A stretch of DNA of 11,506 nt from the NCBI GenBank assembly GCA_934481375.1, contig CAKSPN010000036.1:1-11506 (forward strand), given 5' to 3'. Each line of letters begins with the position of its first letter. Within the stretch, counting starts at the first letter, position 1. The translations under genes and the position numbers were made by a program. The notes under the pieces were generated by a model. It saw nothing but the letters and a program-made list of their open reading frames with translations, was not told where the DNA came from and did not search any database. Source of the stretch: an uncultured Clostridia bacterium. GTDB taxonomy: Bacteria; Bacillota; Clostridia; UBA1381. This document shows positions 7,727-11,506 of this stretch, in pieces.

Positions 7727-10700
7727 TTATTCTCCTGTAAAATATAATGGCTCACAATATGATGTCATACCTGATACTGTATCCCAGCAATATACAGCCA
7801 CTTCATCAAAAGCTTTGTCTGTAACCGCTGTGCTCTTACTGATTTCACCCGAGGTAAATTCCGGCATACAATCGTTTAAATCTAATACATCGAATGAAAC
7901 CAATTTATCGTTATTGTAATATGCAACCGCAAACACGGCGTCCTTGCTTGCACCGGGATTTGTATAGTTTGCTTTAACGGTAATGCTGCTGCCCGCTGTA
8001 ATGCCGTTCAATAATTCAATCTTTGAATTTTCTCCGTTGTACAAGCCTGACAGCGTAATCTTGCACTCCGCCTTGCCAACCGTAAACTCGAGCTGATATG
8101 CATAATCCATACCGCTGCCGTTAATATTTTTTACGGTATTGGCAACTGCGATATTGTGTACTCCCTCGCTGAATGATTCTGTTCTGTTGACGGTGTACAC
8201 CTGATTAATGCTGTTGAATGTTCCGTTTACAACCGTGCCGTCAATCGTAACCGCTCCGACAACGGTTTCAGGAAGCATAGCCTCCGCAAAATCTATTTCG
8301 ATTTTTGCTATACCCGGTGTTATGGATTTCGAATAGTCCACATCTTCACCGGCTATATCCGTCATTTTTACCGTCGGTGCGGGAATATCAAAGTAACGAT
8401 CGATAACCACATCATCTATGTATGAGTTGCCCGTCTGCCATGTAACAAATTCCAAAGCGCTGATTTTAATATTCTTGGCAACAGAATACTTTCTGTTGAT
8501 AAATTCTCCGTTGTCATTTGTTATTTTTACATTCCAGATTCCGTTATTCAAATCGAATATTAATTCAATATCATTCCATTCATTTCTCAAATACGAAAGT
8601 CCCGTGTTTATCTGACCTGTTGCGTCGGTTATATACAGTCCGCCGTTATTCGAGAAATTCAAAGTATAATTACCCGTGCCGTGAACCACTCTCACCACAA
8701 GCTCATTTTCAATAAATACGGACATATTTATTTTGTATTTGCCTGTTGTTTCCATACCTGAAACAGTGGTTTTTGTTGATGAACTGTCGGGGTTCTTTGT
8801 TATTTTCAAAGACTTGCCGTGCGGATCGGTTTCCGAAACCTTTGCTATTTCGGAAGTGCCGAGAGATGTGCCGTCGGCGGAGTTTACCCAGCCTGCCGCA
8901 ACAGCGTCCTCTGCAGTTTCATATTCAAAATGTTCCTCCAAAAGGTCTGTGCTCGGAATATACGGAGCAAAAGATACGTTATCCACAAACGAAACTGCCG
9001 TATTCCATGTTATGAATTCAATACTGCTGATCTTAATGTTTTTCGTGATGTCATATTCTTTTGATGATAACAGTGTCTGCTTTGTATCTGAATTTACTGC
9101 GGTTATATATACCTTGCCTGCATCAAGGTCAAACACCATTTCAACATCAACCCATACATTTGACGGCCATAATGTTTCCGCATATTTACCGTCCGGACCG
9201 TATAGCTTATTTCCGCTTCCCGAGAAATTCAATGCGTAATTACCGCTTTCGTAATTAACTCTTGCAACCAATTCCTTTTCCATATACGCCGAAAACTTAT
9301 ACGAATATTTTCCGGTTGATTTTGCTCCCGAAATTGCGTGTCTTGTTCCCGAATTATCACTGTTCTTTGTTATCTTCAAAGATTTGCCGTGAACATCATC
9401 TTCGGAAACTTTTGCGATTTCAGTCGTTCCGAGTGTTGCACTACTGCTTGTATTAACCCAGCCTGCTGCCAAAGCGTCCGCCGTGCTTGCATACTCAAAG
9501 TCGTCCGAAAAATCTTCTGAAACAGGTACGTATTCACCGATTGATAAATCATCGACATATGATTTTGCCGTATTCCATGTAATGAACTCGACAGCGTTAA
9601 GCTTAATATTATTTGCAATGCTGTATTCTTTTGCAGATAATATTGCCTGATTTGTTTCCGGATTTACTACAGTAACATACACTTTTCCCGCATCGAGATC
9701 AAACAGCATTTCTGCGTCTAACCACGTATTCGGCGTCCACAATGCCTCCGCATAGTTACCGTCTGGACCATATAATTTATTGCCGCTTCCCGAGAAATTC
9801 AATGCGTAATTACCGTTTTCGTAATACACTCTTGCGACCAGTTCTTTTTCAGCATGTACCGAGAACTTAACCAACTGTTTTCCTGTGGTCGGCATTCCCG
9901 TTAAGGTATGTCTTGTTCCCGAATTATCGCTGTTCTTTGTTATCATCAATGATTTGCCGTGTGCGTCACTGTCGGATACTTTTGTAATTTCAGCCGTGCC
10001 CAGTGTTGTTTTGCTGTTTGAATTTACCCAACCTGCATTTAATGCGGCTAATTCGTCCTCATATTCAAAATCATCGGCAAATTCTCCCAATGTATCGGTA
10101 AACGGTGCCGCTGTCACGTCATCAACATACGATTTTGCCGTGTTCCATGTTATAAACTCTATACCCGTGATTTGACTATTGCTTTCGATGTCATACTCTT
10201 TCTCCGAAAGAATTGCCGATTTTGTACTGCCGTTGATTACCGTAACATATACTTTACCTGCGTCAAGGTCGAATAACAGCTCTGTGTCAAGCCATGTATT
10301 CGGCGCCCACAATGCCTCCGCATAATTTCCATCGGGACCGTACAATCTGTTGCCGCTCGGTGCAAAGTTTAATACATAGCTCTTATTGTCACCGTAGTTC
10401 ACTCTTGCAACCAATTCTTTTTCTATGTATGCTGAATATTTAACCATATATCTGCCTGTGGTCGATATATCGTTAATTACCCGTCTTGTTCCCGAATTGT
10501 CGCTGTTCTTTGTTATCATCAGCGATTTTCCGTGTGCGTCGCTGTCTGATACTTTTGCGATTTCAGCCGTGCCCAGTGTTGAAGAATTGTTTGTATTTAC
10601 CCAGCCTGCGATAAGCGCCGCAGATGTATCGTCATATTCAAAGCTGTCTTTCAATTCGCCTTCCGTAACCGTATAAGGAGCGGCATATATGTCATCAACA

Positions 10701-11506
10701 TATGATTTTGCCGTATTCCATGTCACAAATTCAATGCCGGTGATTTGAATATTACTTTCAATAGCATATTCTTTGCGTGACAATATCGGTTCGTTTGTAG
10801 CAGTGTTTACTACCGTAACATATTCTTTGCCGGCGTCAAGATCAAATAACAATTCTATATTAAGCCATGTATTCGGCGCCCACAATGCTTCCGCATAATT
10901 TCCATCAGGGCCGTATAATTTATTTCCGCTCGGTGAAAAGTTCAATACATAACTCTTATTATCACCGTAATTCACCCTGGTAACAAGTTCTTTTTCCACA
11001 TATGCGGAATACTTGACTATATATTTGCCTGTGGTCGGTATATCGCTGACTACTCGTCTTGTTGCCGAATTATCCGGATTTTTCGTTACAAGCAGCGATT
11101 TTCCGTGTGTATCGCTTTCGGTCACTTGCGAAATTGCAGCTGAGCTTAATGTTAAAGCATTATTTGTATTCACCCAACCTGCCGCATTTGCCGACACTGT
11201 ATTCACATATTCAAAATCCTCATTAAGAACAACGGAAGCGCCGTTTGAATACGGAGCGACATAAACATCGTCGACATATGACTTGGCGGTATTCCACGTT
11301 ACAAACTCAATACCCGTAATCTGAATATTGCTTTCAATGTCATATTCTTTTCCTGACAATATTGCCTGATTTGTACTGCTGTTCACTACCGTTACATATT
11401 CCTTACCGGCGTCAAGATCGAATAACAGCTCTATATTAAGCCATGTATTCGGCGCCCACAATGCTTCCGCATAATTTCCATCAGGGCCGTATAATTTATT
11501 TCCGCT
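7727..11506 (-). CDS. Giant tandem-repeat extracellular protein, N-terminus beyond the window
   Basis: The last 1259 residues are visible; the reading frame is open through the right edge, so no start or signal peptide can be seen. It contains one partial and five complete units of about 190 residues with FEY positions at 98, 289, 480, 670 and 860 (numbered from the edge). Each unit carries FEY...AGWVN, HGKSL(K/M)ITKN, TTGKY..KFSAY, WL..E..FDLDAGKVYVT and IEF.TWNTAKSYVDD. The strand-rich pattern ending in a VDD strand resembles LamG/CBM-type jelly rolls, which often bind glycans; I recognise no named family. About 1042-1143 is a Big_5/SbsA-like Ig domain (IDFAEAMLPETVVGAVTIDG). About 1146-1259 is a beta module with an AVYCWDTVSGM ending. 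There is no SLH domain in the visible part. The gene heads the visible operon, 4 nt before the GH-A gene. It is likely an adhesin, stalk or polysaccharide-binding protein; catalytic modules could lie beyond the edge. Confidence 0.85.
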   Translation of the reverse strand, partial: SGNKLYGPDGNYAEALWAPNTWLNIELLFDLDAGKEYVTVVNSSTNQAILSGKEYDIESNIQITGIEFVTWNTAKSYVDDVYVAPYSNGASVVLNEDFEYVNTVSANAAGWVNTNNALTLSSAAISQVTESDTHGKSLLVTKNPDNSATRRVVSDIPTTGKYIVKYSAYVEKELVTRVNYGDNKSYVLNFSPSGNKLYGPDGNYAEALWAPNTWLNIELLFDLDAGKEYVTVVNTATNEPILSRKEYAIESNIQITGIEFVTWNTAKSYVDDIYAAPYTVTEGELKDSFEYDDTSAALIAGWVNTNNSSTLGTAEIAKVSDSDAHGKSLMITKNSDNSGTRRVINDISTTGRYMVKYSAYIEKELVARVNYGDNKSYVLNFAPSGNRLYGPDGNYAEALWAPNTWLDTELLFDLDAGKVYVTVINGSTKSAILSEKEYDIESNSQITGIEFITWNTAKSYVDDVTAAPFTDTLGEFADDFEYEDELAALNAGWVNSNSKTTLGTAEITKVSDSDAHGKSLMITKNSDNSGTRHTLTGMPTTGKQLVKFSVHAEKELVARVYYENGNYALNFSGSGNKLYGPDGNYAEALWTPNTWLDAEMLFDLDAGKVYVTVVNPETNQAILSAKEYSIANNIKLNAVEFITWNTAKSYVDDLSIGEYVPVSEDFSDDFEYASTADALAAGWVNTSSSATLGTTEIAKVSEDDVHGKSLKITKNSDNSGTRHAISGAKSTGKYSYKFSAYMEKELVARVNYESGNYALNFSGSGNKLYGPDGKYAETLWPSNVWVDVEMVFDLDAGKVYITAVNSDTKQTLLSSKEYDITKNIKISSIEFITWNTAVSFVDNVSFAPYIPSTDLLEEHFEYETAEDAVAAGWVNSADGTSLGTSEIAKVSETDPHGKSLKITKNPDSSSTKTTVSGMETTGKYKINMSVFIENELVVRVVHGTGNYTLNFSNNGGLYITDATGQINTGLSYLRNEWNDIELIFDLNNGIWNVKITNDNGEFINRKYSVAKNIKISALEFVTWQTGNSYIDDVVIDRYFDIPAPTVKMTDIAGEDVDYSKSITPGIAKIEIDFAEAMLPETVVGAVTIDGTVVNGTFNSINQVYTVNRTESFSEGVHNIAVANTVKNINGSGMDYAYQLEFTVGKAECKITLSGLYNGENSKIELLNGITAGSSITVKANYTNPGASKDAVFAVAYYNNDKLVSFDVLDLNDCMPEFTSGEISKSTAVTDKAFDEVAVYCWDTVSGMTSYCEPLYFTGE
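7732..7736 (-). promoter_or_regulatory. Ribosome binding site of the GH-A glycosidase, inside the upstream gene
   Basis: AGGAG on the minus strand, 9 nt before the ATG at 7722, lies within the last codons of the repeat protein, whose TAA stop ends at 7727. Only 4 nt separate stop and start, an arrangement typical of translational coupling. It also selects the ATG at 7722 over the in-frame ATG at 7755. Confidence 0.75.
8393..8929 (-). repeat. Tandem repeat unit R5 (last and most divergent)
   Basis: The last unit, starting at FEYETAEDAVAAGWVN and ending before the Ig-like domain. The front third is well conserved (HGKSLKITKN), but the KLYGPDG loop is replaced by GGLYITDATGQINTG and the FDLDAGKVYVT strand by FDLNNGIWNVK. 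It looks like a capping or functionally distinct copy. Confidence 0.85.
8930..9499 (-). repeat. Tandem repeat unit R4 (190 aa)
   Basis: Complete unit starting at FEYASTADALAAGWVN. It keeps KLYGPDG but has WPSNVWVDVEMVFDL where earlier units have WAPNTWL, and SFVDN where the others have SYVDD. Confidence 0.9.
9500..10069 (-). repeat. Tandem repeat unit R3 (190 aa)
   Basis: Complete unit starting at FEYEDELAALNAGWVN. Its GNYALNFSGSGNKLYG stretch is shared with R4, including 33 identical nucleotides (9783-9815 versus 9213-9245). Confidence 0.9.
10070..10642 (-). repeat. Tandem repeat unit R2 (191 aa)
   Basis: Complete unit starting at FEYDDTSAALIAGWVN. It is a mosaic: its first third (SDSDAHGKSLMITKN) matches R3, while its middle (YGDNKSYVLNF) matches R1. 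Confidence 0.9.
10643..11215 (-). repeat. Tandem repeat unit R1 (191 aa)
   Basis: Complete unit starting at FEYVNTVSANAAGWVN. It carries the GDNKSYVLNFSPSGNKLYG variant shared with R2 and has TKNPDNSATRR where R2-R4 have TKNSDNSGTR. Confidence 0.9.
11216..11506 (-). repeat. Tandem repeat unit R0 (partial, cut by the window edge)
   Basis: The C-terminal half of a unit, from SGNKLYGPDGNYAEALW to SYVDDVYVAPY. It shows the array continues to the right. It is most similar to R1, with an unbroken 77-nt identity (11430-11506 versus 10854-10930). Confidence 0.9.

Noticed and set aside
7723..7755. Upstream ATG for the GH-A glycosidase (11 extra residues, overlapping the repeat gene)
   Set aside because: The extension would put polar residues in front of a perfect signal peptide, and the best ribosome binding site serves the ATG at 7722.
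8733..9239. Plus-strand open frame of 168 codons inside the repeat gene
   Set aside because: It is antisense to conserved repeat coding sequence; similar antisense frames recur at about 9885-10175, 10425-10676 and 11013-11264 only because the underlying units repeat. There is no start context or family signal.
8393..11506. Possible CRISPR-like or non-coding satellite repeat
   Set aside because: The period is 570-576 nt, always a multiple of three, with amino-acid-level conservation in one frame. It is a protein-coding domain array.
1..11506. tRNA, rRNA, insertion sequences, phage or defence genes
   Set aside because: Nothing in either strand resembles tRNA/rRNA motifs, transposase or integrase signatures, or terminal inverted repeats; the window is fully explained by modular surface and glycan genes.

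Overview
The window looks like part of a chromosome from an anaerobic Gram-positive bacterium, most likely class Clostridia. The evidence is strong AAGGAG-type ribosome binding sites at nearly every start, moderately AT-rich DNA, TTG and GTG starts alongside ATG, long modular secreted proteins with classical Sec signal peptides, and S-layer homology (SLH) domains for anchoring to the wall. SLH-rich fibre-degrading clostridia of the gut (Monoglobus-like or other Oscillospirales) are a plausible home, but the genus is inference.

Every supported gene lies on the minus strand, so transcription runs from position 11506 towards position 1. In transcription order: (1) a huge secreted-type protein, cut by the right window edge, made of at least six tandem units of about 190 residues (five whole, one partial), then a Big_5/SbsA-like Ig domain and a C-terminal beta module; (2) a secreted clan GH-A (TIM-barrel) glycoside hydrolase starting 4 nt after gene 1 ends; (3) a 548-residue protein with a signal peptide, a beta domain, an unrecognised helical region, a Pro/Gly/Ser linker and three C-terminal SLH repeats; (4) an 866-residue protein with a signal peptide, three degenerate N-terminal SLH-like segments and a long beta-rich body; (5) after a 163-nt gap holding a dyad and a long hairpin, a leaderless (cytoplasmic) GH43-type five-bladed beta-propeller glycosidase with a TTG start; (6) the signal-peptide start of another secreted protein, cut by the left edge.

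Genes 1-4 are separated by 4, 49 and 21 nt and are probably one transcription unit. Genes 5 and 6 are 37 nt apart and follow either by read-through or from their own promoter in the gap. The simplest reading is a surface glycan-use locus: a repetitive protein that may bind polysaccharide or form a stalk, an extracellular GH-A enzyme, two SLH proteins held on the cell wall, and an intracellular GH43 enzyme that could finish imported oligosaccharides. The substrate cannot be read from the sequence; the GH43 member makes arabinose-, xylose- or galactose-containing plant polysaccharides possible.

The most unusual part is the tandem-repeat array. Neighbouring units resemble each other in a mosaic way, the two outermost visible units share 77 identical nucleotides running up to the window edge, and the last unit is divergent. 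This suggests recent expansion or gene conversion. I recognise no family for the unit. No tRNA, rRNA, CRISPR array, insertion sequence or prophage gene was seen, and no gene-free stretch exceeds 163 nt.
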